Part shown: positions 1 through 8,312 of the stretch, one piece after another | Position numbering within the stretch: position 1 is the first letter of the stretch | Layout: the number at the start of each line of letters is the position of its first letter | DNA from: Acaricomes phytoseiuli DSM 14247 | GTDB lineage: Bacteria > Actinomycetota > Actinomycetes > Actinomycetales > Micrococcaceae | DNA: 32,389 bases | Direction: 5' to 3' | Assembly (NCBI RefSeq): GCF_000376245.1 | Contig: NZ_AQXM01000040.1 | Location: 1-32,389, forward strand | Translations under genes and position numbers: made by a program | Notes under the pieces: model-generated | The model's database searches: none | What the model was told of the DNA's origin: nothing | What the model saw: only the letters and a program-made list of their open reading frames with translations

Positions 1-103
1 CGGAAATCCCGAAGTCTCTCGCAATCTGCGATAACGGGGCCCGGGCTTTACGGGCCACAGCCACGACATCGTCACGGAACTCTTTCGGATAGGGCTTGGG
101 CAT
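1..103 (-). CDS. IS3-family transposase OrfA, N-terminal fragment
   Basis: On the minus strand an ATG at 103 opens a frame that begins [20 protein letters not shown] and stays open to the window edge, giving 34 visible residues. This is the usual start of IS3-family OrfA proteins, which carry a helix-turn-helix that binds the element ends and are joined to OrfB by programmed frameshifting. A GGAAGG-type ribosome binding site lies about 10 bases upstream. The rest of OrfA and all of OrfB of this copy lie outside. The matching OrfB C-terminus from the second copy is seen at 32153-32389. Confidence 0.82.
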   Translation of the reverse strand, partial: MPKPYPKEFRDDVVAVARKARAPLSQIARDFGIS

Positions 104-145
104 GAGATACATCCTTCCAGCGAGGACGAATCCTCACAGATCAGA

Positions 146-170
146 TGTCAACCAAACCCGGGGCAGACCC
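146..170. repeat. IS terminal inverted repeat (orfA end)
   Basis: This 25-bp stretch starts TGTCAACC and ends GCAGACCC. It is the exact reverse complement of 32111-32135, so it is the terminal inverted repeat of the IS present at both window edges. The outer end is 170, judged from where the hsdR coding similarity begins. Confidence 0.9.
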
Positions 171-1898
171 TTCGGTGACTACGTGGACGTGTACGATCTC
201 ACGCGGGCCGTTGAGGATGGCGCAACGGTCAGAATCTTCTATGAGTCCAGGCTGGCCAAGGTCGAGCTCTCAGAGGCTGATCTCGCCGCCCTAGACGATC
301 TTGCGGACGAGATTACCGAGTCTGTCGAGGAGGAAGCCGCGTTGGCTGCGAAGTCGCGATGGTCGAGGCTGGAGGCAATCGTTGGCGCGGAATCACGGCT
401 GGATCTTGTGGCTCGTGACATCGTGGAACACTGGGAGGAACGCGGCGAATCACTGTTCGGCAAGGGGATGATCGTGACTATGAGCCGCCGCATCGCAGTG
501 CGGCTCTACGAGAAGATCGTCACGCTGCGACCTGATTGGCATTCCGACGACCCTGCTCAAGGCAAGATCAAAGTCGTCATGACTGGCTCAGCAGCTGATC
601 CTGCTGAGTTCCAGCCCCATATTCACTCGAAGGAGGTGCGCAAAGCTTTAAAGCTTCGAGCGAAGAACGCCGACGATCCACTGGAGCTGGTTATCGTTCG
701 TGACATGTGGCTGACGGGGTTTGATGCACCTTCGATGCACACGATGTACGTTGACAAGAGCATGCAGGGCGCAGGTCTCATGCAGGCCATTGCGCGGGTA
801 AACAGGACCTTCCGCGATAAGCCCGGTGGGTTGATCGTCGACTACATCGGGGTGTTTGCAAACCTGCAGAAGGCGCTGAACGAGTATTCTCCGTCGGACC
901 GAGACCAGACCGGGGTGCCCATCGAAACGATGGTGCAGGTCATGATGGAGAAGCACGATATCGTGCGGGGTCTGCTTCATGGCGTCCATTACGACTCCTC
1001 GCCTGAGCTCACGGCCTCTCAACGCATGAATGAATACGCGAAGGTTCTCGACTTCGTCCTGGCCGATCCGGACCGCACGTCGCGCTTCAACGACCAGGTG
1101 CTTGCCCTGACCAAGGCGTTCGCACTCGCGGCTGCACGTGACGAGGCTGTAGCTATAAGGGCCGACGTGCGGTTGTTTACTGGCGTACGGGCTACGATCT
1201 TGAAGATCCAAAACCCGGGTTCTGGCCGGGGCGGTTCAGGAGCGGTCGAGATCGATACTGTGCTTGGGCAACTGCTTAACGAGGCGGTCGCAGCCGACCA
1301 GGTGGTCGACGTGTACAAACTCGCAGGGATCGAGACCCCTGAAATCTCGATTCTTAGTGACAAGTTTCTAGACTCGTTCGCGGAGACGCCTAACTTACAG
1401 ATGGGTCTCTTGCGTCGGTTGTTGAACGATCAAATCCGCACTGTGCAGCGCACAAACCTCGTGCAAGGGCGAAAGTTCTCCGAGATGCTCGACGAGGCTG
1501 TTATCCGCTACACGAACCGTGCGTTGACGACAGCGGAGATCATCGCCGAACTCGTCAACCTGGCGAAGCAGATACGTGATTCGGAAAAACGGTACGAGAA
1601 ACTTGGCCTGAAGGAAGACGAGGTCGCATTCTATGATGCTGTGGTACAGAACGACTCCGCAGTGCTGGAGCTCGGTGACGAGACACTCAAGGCCATCGCA
1701 CAGGAGCTAGTCACGTCAGTACCGCAGTCTGCGACGATTGACTGGAATCTCAAAGAATCGGTGCGCGCTGCGATGCGGTCGAAGATACGCCGCATTCTCG
1801 CCAAGTACGACTACCCGCCGGATGCAGAGGCCAGGGCAGTCGAACTCGTCCTGGAGCAAGCAGAGCTGTACGCCGGTGAAACCAAAGGAACCGCTTGA
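171..1898 (+). pseudogene. hsdR: type I restriction endonuclease subunit R (HsdR), 5'-truncated by IS
   Basis: The C-terminal part of an HsdR translocase/nuclease subunit is intact in sequence but lacks its beginning. Host-coded similarity starts at [20 protein letters not shown], the conserved stretch just after helicase motif III, followed by [11 protein letters not shown], the second RecA-like domain ([21 protein letters not shown] and motif [14 protein letters not shown]) and the C-terminal helical region. The N-terminal PD-(D/E)xK nuclease, Walker A and DEAH box are missing, replaced by IS DNA. The frame runs open back into the IS to an ATG at 96, so a fusion peptide could be made, but restriction activity is not expected. 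No hsdM or hsdS lies in the window; the missing part is presumably left of the IS. It ends 92 bases before the 3' end of tRNA-Ser, a common integration point, so it may be the edge of an island (inference). Confidence 0.9.
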
Positions 1899-1947
1899 GG
1901 TCCCCTTCTTGTACAGTGAAACCGCTGGAGTTGTTGGATAAACGAAA

Positions 1948-1980
1948 CCCCGGAACCCTGATTTATCAAGGCTTCCGGGG
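1948..1980. terminator. hairpin between hsdR remnant and tRNA-Ser
   Basis: Arms CCCCGGAA (1948-1955) and TTCCGGGG (1973-1980) form an 8-bp GC-rich stem. On the minus strand it follows tRNA-Ser directly and is trailed by TTTCG, so it probably terminates the tRNA transcript. It may also stop readthrough from the hsdR side. Confidence 0.6.
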
Positions 1981-1990
1981 CTTCGCTTGG

Positions 1991-2077
1991 CGGTGACGGT
2001 GGGATTTGAACCCACGTTGGCTTTTACACCAAACAACATTTCGAGTGTTGCACCTTCGGCCGCTCGGACACGTCACC
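1991..2077 (-). tRNA. tRNA-Ser(CGA)
   Basis: The minus strand folds into a class II tRNA of 87 bases. The acceptor stem is GGTGACG/CGTCACC with discriminator G. The anticodon stem CAACA/TGTTG encloses a loop with CGA. A long variable arm and the T-arm with GGTTCAAATCC follow. The CCA tail is not encoded. The 3' end faces the hsdR remnant. Confidence 0.93.
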
Positions 2078-2132
2078 AACCTGAATACTCTACGCTATCG
2101 GGCAGTACGGACTCAAAGCGTCTCAAAGCGCC

Positions 2133-2627
2133 TCACAGGGCGCCGGGCCTCTGCTCCTCGAAGAAGCCCCTGAGCAGCTCTGCGCATTCGGCCTCCCGCA
2201 CCCCGCCGTAGACCTCGACCCAGTGATTGAGCCGGGGCTCCCGGAGCACTTCGAGCGCCGAGCCCGCAGCACCCGCCTTCGGATCCCAGGAACCCAGCAC
2301 GACTCGCGGCACCCGGGCCAGGACGATGGCTCCCGCGCACATCGCGCAGGGTTCCAGGGTCACCACCAGGGTGCAGTCTTCCAGCCGCCAGGAGCCGGTG
2401 GTGGCGGCCGCCGATCGCAGTGCCAGGATCTCGGCGTGACCGGTGGGATCCTGATCCGCCTCGCGCCGGTTCCGGCCGGTGCCCAGCACCGCGCCTTCCG
2501 CGGAGATCACGACGGCGCCGATGGGCACGTCGCCGGTCTCTAGCGCCGCGCGTGCCTCGATGAGCGCGGTCCCCATCCACTCCTCGGACTGGTTGGGCGC
2601 GGGGGTGGTCGATCGGCTCTGACTCAT
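2133..2627 (-). CDS. tadA: tRNA adenosine(34) deaminase TadA
   Basis: A cytidine/deoxycytidylate-type zinc deaminase of 164 residues that converts A34 to inosine in tRNA-Arg(ACG), needed to read CGC and CGA codons. The substrate tRNA is itself encoded in this window at 18102-18174. Visible motifs are DVPIGAVV, the catalytic HAE (GHAEILAL) and the zinc-binding PCAMCAGAI. Length is normal for the bacterial family. The ATG at 2627 is preceded by a short region shared with the divergent upp gene. A longer frame overlapping on the same strand is a shadow. Confidence 0.93.
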   Translation of the reverse strand: MSQSRSTTPAPNQSEEWMGTALIEARAALETGDVPIGAVVISAEGAVLGTGRNRREADQDPTGHAEILALRSAAATTGSWRLEDCTLVVTLEPCAMCAGAIVLARVPRVVLGSWDPKAGAAGSALEVLREPRLNHWVEVYGGVREAECAELLRGFFEEQRPGAL

Positions 2628-2707
2628 CTGGTGATTCTAAGCGGTTGCGGCTCATCTCTGCTTTCCCTATTCCCGGGAGCAAAGGTTTCTGCGGTAACTT
2701 GTTTCCT

Positions 2708-3343
2708 ATGCGAGTTCAGGTTGTCGACCACCCTTTAGTTGCCCATAAGCTCACCGTTTTGCGGGATAAGAACACCCCATCCCCGGTGTTCCGCCAGCTC
2801 ACCGAGGAGCTGGTGACCTTACTGGCCTACGAGGCGACCCGCGAGGTCCGGGTGGAGCCGGTAAGCATCCAGACCCCGGTGACCCAGGCGGTCGGCACTG
2901 GCTTAGTGAAGCCGACGCCGCTCGTGGTGCCGATCTTGCGGGCCGGCCTGGGCATGCTGGAGGGGATGACCCGGCTGTTGCCGACCGCGGAAGTAGGCTT
3001 CCTCGGCATGGCGCGCAACGAGGAGACGCTGGAGGCGGTCACCTACGCCGAGCGGCTTCCGGAAGATCTCAGCGGTAGGCAGGTCTATGTCCTGGACCCC
3101 ATGCTGGCCACCGGCGGCACTCTGCGGGAGGCGATCCGCTTCCTCTTTGACCGGGGCGCGATGGATATCACTTGCATCTGCCTGCTCGGCGCACCCGAAG
3201 GCATCGAGGCTCTGCGGGTTCAGCATGAAGGTGCGCGCGTGACCGTGGTTCTGGCCTCCGTGGATGAAGGCCTCAACGACAAGGCCTATATCGTCCCCGG
3301 GCTGGGCGATGCCGGGGATCGGCTCTACGGCGTCGTCGGCTGA
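2708..3343 (+). CDS. upp: uracil phosphoribosyltransferase
   Basis: Pyrimidine salvage enzyme that joins uracil and PRPP to give UMP in the cytosol. The 211-residue protein starts [20 protein letters not shown], the usual Upp start, and carries [14 protein letters not shown], the PRPP-binding loop [15 protein letters not shown] and the C-terminal uracil-binding [13 protein letters not shown] chose the ATG at 2708 because the family begins there; an in-frame ATG at 2645 would add 21 unrelated residues. No clear ribosome binding site is seen, so the mRNA may have a very short leader. The gene is divergent from tadA, with 80 bases between the starts. Confidence 0.95.
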   Translation: MRVQVVDHPLVAHKLTVLRDKNTPSPVFRQLTEELVTLLAYEATREVRVEPVSIQTPVTQAVGTGLVKPTPLVVPILRAGLGMLEGMTRLLPTAEVGFLGMARNEETLEAVTYAERLPEDLSGRQVYVLDPMLATGGTLREAIRFLFDRGAMDITCICLLGAPEGIEALRVQHEGARVTVVLASVDEGLNDKAYIVPGLGDAGDRLYGVVG

Positions 3344-3419
3344 GGTTTCCCGGGAGATACCCAGGGGATAACAGCATCCACGAGGCGCTTTTCCTGTTCC
3401 GCAGCAGCACAGCAGCCCG

Positions 3420-3753
3420 ATGCAGTACCCGGTGGGTGAGCTTCCGCCGAGGCCGCAGCAGCTCAAAACCGCAGTGAAGCTGATGTATGTCGGTGCGGTG
3501 CTAGCGGTGCTCGGTGGGGTCGCGACGCTGATCGGCGTCCCGGATGCTGTCGCCTCACTCACCGCTCGGGAAATAGCCCCCCGGGCGGACTCAGGCTGAA
3601 GTGCAGACCATGGAAAGCGCTCTGCGGATCTTCGCTACCACCGTCGGGATCCTCACCATCGTTCTCACCGTGGTCGTTCTGGTGATGCTGTGGAATTCCG
3701 CGGTCAGCAATTACATCGCGGCGCAAGAGCCACGCGAACCAGGCCGGGCGTAG
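3420..3753 (+). pseudogene. small two-helix membrane protein, frameshifted at a C6 tract
   Basis: Two short frames lie end to end. 3420-3599 encodes 59 residues with one hydrophobic segment (VGAVLAVLGGVATLIGV). 3610-3753 encodes 47 residues with a second (TVGILTIVLTVVVLVMLW). The second frame is open upstream to the C6 run at 3577-3582. Removing one C there joins both into a single protein of about 106 residues with two membrane helices, the layout of a family of small hypothetical membrane proteins in Micrococcaceae. I read it as one gene with a single-base lesion: a true frameshift, a sequencing error, or a slippage switch. Function unknown. No clear ribosome binding site precedes the ATG. 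Confidence 0.55.
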
Positions 3754-3770
3754 AGTTCCGCAGTCAGACC

Positions 3771-3817
3771 TTAAAGGCTTGGGGCCCGAACAAGAAGTTC
3801 GGGCCCCAAGCCTTTAA
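3771..3817. terminator. bidirectional rho-independent terminator
   Basis: A perfect inverted repeat with 21-base arms, TTAAAGGCTTGGGGCCCGAA plus C and its complement, around the loop AAGAA. It sits between two convergent genes and has A/T runs at both edges, so it should stop transcription from the small membrane gene and from the transglycosylase gene. Confidence 0.9.
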
Positions 3818-3832
3818 CGTCTGAAGATCGGC

Positions 3833-4600
3833 TCAGTACCAGCCGACAGCCTGGGACTTGCCCCATGCTGCACAGGGGGAGCCGTAGCGCTCCTTGATAT
3901 AGCCCAGGCCCCAGGTGACCTGAGTTTTGAAGTTGGTGCGGTAGTCCGCGCCGACACTGGCCATCTTCTGCGCGGGCAGGGACTGCGCGATGCCGTAGGC
4001 CAGGCTGGAAGGGTTCTCCGCGGTGGTCCGCCAGTTGGACTCTTTCTCCCAGAGCGAGGTGAGGCAGGACATCTGATCCTGCGCCCAGCCGAAGCCGCCC
4101 AGCTGGCTTGCCGCGAAGGCCTTAGCCGCTGCGGGGTCATTGAGTGCCTGCACCTTATCGGCGGAGGCGTCGACCTTCGGTGCCTCTTTGCTGGCGGTCT
4201 CTTTGCTCGGGGTCGCAGATTTGGTCGGATCCGTCTGCGAAGAAGCGGAAACCCCGGTGAAGCTGAGTGCTGAGAGGTCGGCACCGGCGCTGACCGCTTT
4301 GCTCTGAATCGGGGTGGTGCTGCTGGCTGCTTCTAGGTTCGCCGCATCAGGCATCTGCGCCTCCTGCGCCGGGGCGGAGTTGCCCGCCGGGGCGATGGCC
4401 GCGATCAGTACACCGGCTACGGCGACTGCTGCGGCTCGCTGGGTAGGAACCTTGGGGGTGGCCTGCCAGAGGTGCTCCAGCGTACTCGTCTGGCTGGCTG
4501 CTCGGCGGCGGCCGGGCTTGCCGGTACGGGTGAAGCTGCTGCTTTTTGATGTGGCTGCGCGGCGGCCGTGCGGGCCGCGATTTTTAGACGTGCTGGACAC
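3833..4600 (-). CDS. secreted transglycosylase-like cell-wall protein
   Basis: A 255-residue exported protein. The basic N-terminus (residues 1-50) precedes one membrane/signal segment (about 56-72, AAAVAVAGVLIAAIAPAG), then a long Ser/Thr/Ala/Lys-rich low-complexity linker (about 75-145). The C-terminal domain of about 90 residues has CLTSLWEKESNWRTTAENPS, AYGIAQSLPAQKMASVG and WGLGYIKERYGSPCAAW. This matches the actinobacterial lytic-transglycosylase/Rpf-like fold, with the Glu of EKESNW as candidate catalytic residue. Such proteins cleave peptidoglycan glycan strands during growth. Translation starts at GTG 4600 behind a GAGAGAGG site. The leader carries a c-di-AMP riboswitch, as is usual for cell-wall hydrolases in this phylum. 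Confidence 0.82.
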   Translation of the reverse strand: MSSTSKNRGPHGRRAATSKSSSFTRTGKPGRRRAASQTSTLEHLWQATPKVPTQRAAAVAVAGVLIAAIAPAGNSAPAQEAQMPDAANLEAASSTTPIQSKAVSAGADLSALSFTGVSASSQTDPTKSATPSKETASKEAPKVDASADKVQALNDPAAAKAFAASQLGGFGWAQDQMSCLTSLWEKESNWRTTAENPSSLAYGIAQSLPAQKMASVGADYRTNFKTQVTWGLGYIKERYGSPCAAWGKSQAVGWY

Positions 4601-4627
4601 GAACGTGGTGCCTCTCTCTCACTGACC

Positions 4628-4780
4628 TACGAGGTAAGCTGTCGGATTCGGATGAGAGCATCCGGCCTCATATGCGAGGCTTCACCCCAAGGCTGCAGGG
4701 ATATGCAGCCAGCGTTGGTTCCCCCGTCTCTGCCTCGTGATGCGTTACCACCTGGGACGGCAGGGTTCGGGTTATCCCAA
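4628..4780 (-). promoter_or_regulatory. ydaO-yuaA type c-di-AMP riboswitch
   Basis: The minus-strand leader of the transglycosylase gene contains the conserved blocks of the ydaO class in order: CCCAGGTGGTAACGC, then GGGGGAACCAACG, then a variable hairpin (CTGCAtatccCTGCAG region), then TTGGGGTGAAGCC, and finally CTCATCCGAATCCGACAGCT. In actinobacteria this riboswitch class binds cyclic di-AMP and usually lowers expression of rpf-like and NlpC/P60 cell-wall genes. The limits are approximate. Confidence 0.88.
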
Positions 4781-4811
4781 GGGAACGGAAACGTTAGATA
4801 CGCCCTGGTCC

Positions 4812-4840
4812 AAGATAACGAAAATTCCGGACCGTGTCAC
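4812..4840 (-). promoter_or_regulatory. putative promoter of the riboswitch-transglycosylase transcript
   Basis: On the minus strand GTGACA (4840-4835) and TATCTT (4817-4812) are separated by 17 bases, placing the start about 30 bases before the riboswitch core. Assignment by motif and spacing only. Confidence 0.4.
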
Positions 4841-4860
4841 ATTTGGATAACGGAAGCTAT

Positions 4861-4890
4861 TTACACAGCCAAGCTCATTAGCTATGCTAA
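4861..4890 (+). promoter_or_regulatory. marR promoter with overlapping palindromic operator
   Basis: A -35-like TTACAC (4861-4866) and a -10 TATGCT (4883-4888) are 16 bases apart. The -10 ends 8 bases before the marR ATG, so transcription should start at or next to the start codon and give a leaderless mRNA. The palindrome TTAGC-TAT-GCTAA (4878-4890) covers the -10 and is a plausible MarR operator for autorepression. Confidence 0.55.
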
Positions 4891-4896
4891 GTAAAT

Positions 4897-5334
4897 ATGA
4901 GTCAGCGGAAACGGCCGGAGCATCTGGCGAGCAGTCTTCGTCAGGCCGTGATGCGCACTTCCCGTAGGCTGCGATTCGAGGCCACGAGCGAACTCGCCAC
5001 CCCTGCCCAGTACACCGTGCTCGCCTGGCTCGATAACGGAACGGCAACTGTGAGCCAGTTGGCCGAGGCGGAGCACGTGCGCACCCCGAGTATGACCAGA
5101 ACCATCAACGGCATGGAGCGCGCAGGTCTAGTGCGCCGGAGCCAGCATCCGGAGGATGGAAGGCAGGTTCTGGTCGGTTTGACCGATGCCGGGCGGGCGG
5201 TTCTGCGGGATACCCGCCGCCGGCGCACGGAGTGGCTGGAGCGGCACCTCGCCCGGCTTGCCCCGCAGCAGCGGGAAACCCTGCGGGAAGCGGCAGAGAT
5301 CCTGCTGTCTCTGAGCGAAAGCGAACGCAACTAG
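4897..5334 (+). CDS. MarR-family transcriptional regulator
   Basis: A 145-residue winged-helix repressor. The DNA-binding core is visible as TPAQYTVLAWLDNGTATVSQLAEAEHVRTPSMTRTINGMERAGLVRR, followed by the wing HPEDGRQVLVGLTDAGR. Helical dimerisation regions flank it on both sides, and length is typical. The gene stops 4 bases before the MFS exporter start, so the two form an operon, the common arrangement in which a MarR protein represses an adjacent drug exporter and is released by a phenolic or similar ligand. No ribosome binding site precedes the ATG at 4897. The promoter spacing indicates a leaderless message with autorepression through the palindrome at 4878-4890 (inference). Confidence 0.9.
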   Translation: MSQRKRPEHLASSLRQAVMRTSRRLRFEATSELATPAQYTVLAWLDNGTATVSQLAEAEHVRTPSMTRTINGMERAGLVRRSQHPEDGRQVLVGLTDAGRAVLRDTRRRRTEWLERHLARLAPQQRETLREAAEILLSLSESERN

Positions 5335-5338
5335 ACCT

Positions 5339-6649
5339 ATGGCGAGCATGTTCCGGGCCCTGAGAGCTTTCAACTACCGGCTCTGGGTGGCCGGTGCGCT
5401 CGTTTCCAATATCGGGACCTGGGTTCAGCGTGTGGCTCAGGACTGGCTCGTGCTGACGGTGCTAACCGATCACTCCGGGACAGCTGTGGGGATCACCACC
5501 GGCCTGCAGTTCCTGCCGATCCTGATCCTCGGCCCGTGGGCTGGCCTGCTGAGCGACCGCTATTCCAAGCGCAGGCTGATCATCTGCACCCAGACGGCGA
5601 TGGGCTTCTGCGCCCTGATCCTCGGCCTGCTGGTGGTCACCGATGCGGTTCAACTGTGGCATGTCTACGTGCTGGCCCTGATGCTCGGCATCGGCAGTGC
5701 TATTGACGCCCCGGCCCGGCAGGCTTTTGTTTCCGAGGTTGTACACAGCGGTGACGTACCCAATGCGGTGGCGCTGAACTCCGCTTCTTTCAACCTGGCC
5801 CGCATGGCCGGGCCCGGGCTGGCCGGATTGCTGATCGCCTGGGTGGGCACCGGCCCGGCTTTCCTGATCAACGCCGCGAGCTTCTTCGCCGTGATCATCT
5901 CCCTGCTGAAGATGCGTCCCGCTGAACTGCAGCCGACGGAGCGAGTCCCGCGTGGCCGGGGGCAGATCCGGGAAGGTCTGCGCTACCTGCGCGGGCAGCC
6001 GGAGCTCAGGATGGTGCTGGTGCTGGGCGGAGTAGTGGCGACGGCGACGCTCAATTTCCAGATGGTCAACGCGATGATGGCCACAGAAGTCTTCCGGCAG
6101 GGCCCGGGCGAATACGGATTGCTCGGTACCATCATGGCCGTGGGCACGCTCAGCGGTGCTCTGCTGGCGGCCCGCCGCGGCGCCACCCGGTTGTCTTATC
6201 TGGTGCTGGCGGCTTTAGCCCTCGGCATCTTCTCGGTGCTAGCGGCATTCGCTCCGGGCTACTGGCTGTACGCGCTAGCGCTGATTCCGATCGGGATCGC
6301 CGCCGTCACCTTCCTCAACCTGTGCAACACCACGATTCAGCTGGGTGCCGACCCCGCCTTCCGGGGCCGGGTGCTCGCGCTCTACATGATGGTGGTCCAG
6401 GGCGGCACACCGCTCGGTGCTCCGCTGATCGGCTGGATCGGCACTGCTTTCGGGCCGCGCTGGAGCCTGATCATCGGCGGGGCAGTGGCCGTCCTCGCCG
6501 CTGTCCTGGCAGGGGTGGTGCTGCTCCGCCGGGGCGGCGTACCTTTGCGGACCCGGTTGCAGACTCAGCTCGTCCAGCCGCTCAGTCATCCCCGCCAGGC
6601 GTGGACTGCGTCCCGGCAGCGTCGCGCCCGGCAGGAAGATCAACCATAA
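5339..6649 (+). CDS. MFS transporter (MFS_3/EntS-like exporter)
   Basis: A 436-residue polytopic membrane protein with about 12 hydrophobic segments. It starts MFRALRAFNYRLWVAGALVSNIGTWVQR, which is characteristic of the MFS_3 subgroup that includes enterobactin exporter EntS and many actinobacterial drug-efflux proteins. The loop 2-3 motif GLLSDRYSKRRLI and the segment GSAIDAPARQAFVSEVV are both present. The C-terminus is basic and cytoplasmic. It is the second gene of the marR operon and is probably under control of that repressor. Substrate unknown. Its last 68 bases overlap the 3' end of the convergent sensor kinase gene. Confidence 0.9.
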   Translation: MASMFRALRAFNYRLWVAGALVSNIGTWVQRVAQDWLVLTVLTDHSGTAVGITTGLQFLPILILGPWAGLLSDRYSKRRLIICTQTAMGFCALILGLLVVTDAVQLWHVYVLALMLGIGSAIDAPARQAFVSEVVHSGDVPNAVALNSASFNLARMAGPGLAGLLIAWVGTGPAFLINAASFFAVIISLLKMRPAELQPTERVPRGRGQIREGLRYLRGQPELRMVLVLGGVVATATLNFQMVNAMMATEVFRQGPGEYGLLGTIMAVGTLSGALLAARRGATRLSYLVLAALALGIFSVLAAFAPGYWLYALALIPIGIAAVTFLNLCNTTIQLGADPAFRGRVLALYMMVVQGGTPLGAPLIGWIGTAFGPRWSLIIGGAVAVLAAVLAGVVLLRRGGVPLRTRLQTQLVQPLSHPRQAWTASRQRRARQEDQP

Positions 6650-8312
6650 AGGCGGTGTGCCCCGGCCGGGAGGTCAAGGAGATCTGGCCGCCGTGGGCGT
6701 GGACGATCGCCTGTACGATCGACAGGCCCAGCCCGGTGGTACCGTCGTGGCCGGATCTGGCGACATCGGCGCGGGCAAAACGGTCGAAGATCTGCGCCTG
6801 GAATTCCTCGGGAATCCCTGGACCGTCATCCAGCACTCGAAGCTGCACGATGCCGTTGGGCAGGGCGCGCAGGCTGGTAGTCACCGTGGTCCCCGGGTCG
6901 GTGTGCTTGGCCGCATTGGAGAGCAGGTTGAGCAGCACCTGGCGCAGGGCACCGACGTCCGCTCGGATGACGAAGGGGTCACTGGGCAAATCCAGCTGCC
7001 ATTGGTGATCAGTGATGGCGACCTTCATATCGTGGACGGTCTCCAATACCAGCTGAGTGAGCTCGGTCTCTTTGAGCTCCAGCGGCCGGCCCTCATCCAG
7101 CCGGGCCAGGGTGAGTAGGTTCTCGACCATGGCACCCATGCGTTTGGATTGCGACTCCACTCGGCCTAAGGACTTCTCGCCGGAGGGGCTGAGCTCCTCG
7201 GTCATCCGGATCATCTCGGTATAGCCCCGGATCGCGGTCAGCGGGGTCCGCAGTTCGTGGCTGGCGTCGGCGACGAACTGGCGGACCTTGGTCTCGCTGC
7301 GCTGCCGGGACTGCAGCGCTGAAGCCACATTGTCCAGCATCTTATTCAGTGCCATTCCCACGGTGCCCACTTCGGTATGCGGATTCGAAGCGTTCGGGGG
7401 CGCGCGTTCGGCAAGTTTCACTTCGCCCTCATTGAGTTGGAGCTTGGCCACCCGTGTGGCGACGGAGGCTAATTGGTCGAGGGGAGCCATGGCTCGGCGG
7501 ATCAGTGCCGTGGCTACCAGTCCCATGGCCAGAAGGCCAGCTGCGGAGACGAAGATGACGGTTGCGAGCAGTGTGCTGAGGGTGTCATGCATCCCTTTGA
7601 GCGGGATTCCCGTGACGATGATGTCGTTGTACGCGTTTCGCACGCCGATGAGGCGATAGTCTCCGAAGCTCAGGCTGACGTCGATGCTCCGGCTGGGCGT
7701 GACTGAAGTGATGGTGGCGACGTCGCTGGATGTTACCTGCACATTGGTCAGGGGCTCCGATTTGCCCTGTTCTTTGGCCGGCAGGTTAATGATGTTCTCG
7801 ACCAGGGCGCCGTCGTGCACTGCAGCGCTCAGAGTGCCGTTGAGGATGCCCTGGATCGGCGGCAGCTGCTTGAGACCGATCTGGTTCTGATAAGCCAGGT
7901 TGTACACCGTGGTGACCTTGTTCGAGGCGTCGCGCAGCGAGCTGTTCGCCTGCTCATTGAGCACGATGTTCATGGAAAGGTAGCTCACCAGGCCGACTAC
8001 GAAGCAGATTCCGGTGAGCAAACCCATCGTGGACAGCACGAGCTTGGAGCGCAGGCTCCAGCGCGACAGGCGCATCGCTTCATGTGCCCCGTGGCGTATT
8101 TTCTTTGCTCGCAAAGGGATGCGGTCGGTCCAGGTCTTACGCTTTCGCGGCTGCGCAGCAGTACTTTTCTGCGCAGTGCCGTCCTGTGCACTGCCGTCGT
8201 GAGTGCGGCTGTCGCCGGAATCCCCTTGTGCGCTGGCGCTTCCGGAGCCGGCCGAACCTGGGGGTTCGGCCGGCATCGGTGGCACAGCGGAGGAAGGCTC
8301 CGAGCTCACCAT
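6582..8312 (-). CDS. two-component sensor histidine kinase
   Basis: A 576-residue membrane kinase. Residues 1-80 are a Ser/Gly/Asp-rich then basic cytoplasmic extension. Membrane segments at about 90-115 and 247-270 bracket an extracytoplasmic sensor region of about 130 residues. A HAMP domain follows (about 271-330), then the H-box VADASHELRTPLTAIRGYTE with phosphoacceptor His352, N-box NLLSNAAKH (462-470), DDGPGIP (495-501) and GLGL (527-530). It is closest in layout to actinobacterial TrcS/PhoR-type kinases. The response regulator gene lies 99 bases upstream on the same strand, so the pair is probably one transcript. The ATG at 8312 has an AGGAGG site. The 3' end overlaps the exporter gene by 68 bases. 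Confidence 0.93.
   Translation of the reverse strand: MVSSEPSSAVPPMPAEPPGSAGSGSASAQGDSGDSRTHDGSAQDGTAQKSTAAQPRKRKTWTDRIPLRAKKIRHGAHEAMRLSRWSLRSKLVLSTMGLLTGICFVVGLVSYLSMNIVLNEQANSSLRDASNKVTTVYNLAYQNQIGLKQLPPIQGILNGTLSAAVHDGALVENIINLPAKEQGKSEPLTNVQVTSSDVATITSVTPSRSIDVSLSFGDYRLIGVRNAYNDIIVTGIPLKGMHDTLSTLLATVIFVSAAGLLAMGLVATALIRRAMAPLDQLASVATRVAKLQLNEGEVKLAERAPPNASNPHTEVGTVGMALNKMLDNVASALQSRQRSETKVRQFVADASHELRTPLTAIRGYTEMIRMTEELSPSGEKSLGRVESQSKRMGAMVENLLTLARLDEGRPLELKETELTQLVLETVHDMKVAITDHQWQLDLPSDPFVIRADVGALRQVLLNLLSNAAKHTDPGTTVTTSLRALPNGIVQLRVLDDGPGIPEEFQAQIFDRFARADVARSGHDGTTGLGLSIVQAIVHAHGGQISLTSRPGHTAFMVDLPAGRDAAGTQSTPGGDD

Larger units (their letters stand above)
1..170 (-). mobile_element. 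IS3-family insertion sequence, terminal part (left copy)
   Basis: This is the orfA-proximal end of an IS3-family element that continues beyond the left edge. It holds the start of orfA on the minus strand and ends in a 25-bp terminal inverted repeat at 146-170. The identical repeat in reverse complement opens the second copy at 32111, which fixes both element ends. Host DNA (hsdR) starts at 171. The target-site duplication cannot be checked because the other end of this copy is outside the window. Confidence 0.85.

Noticed and set aside
1991-2077. att-site duplication of the tRNA-Ser 3' end
   Set aside because: No second copy of the tRNA 3' segment was seen in the window.
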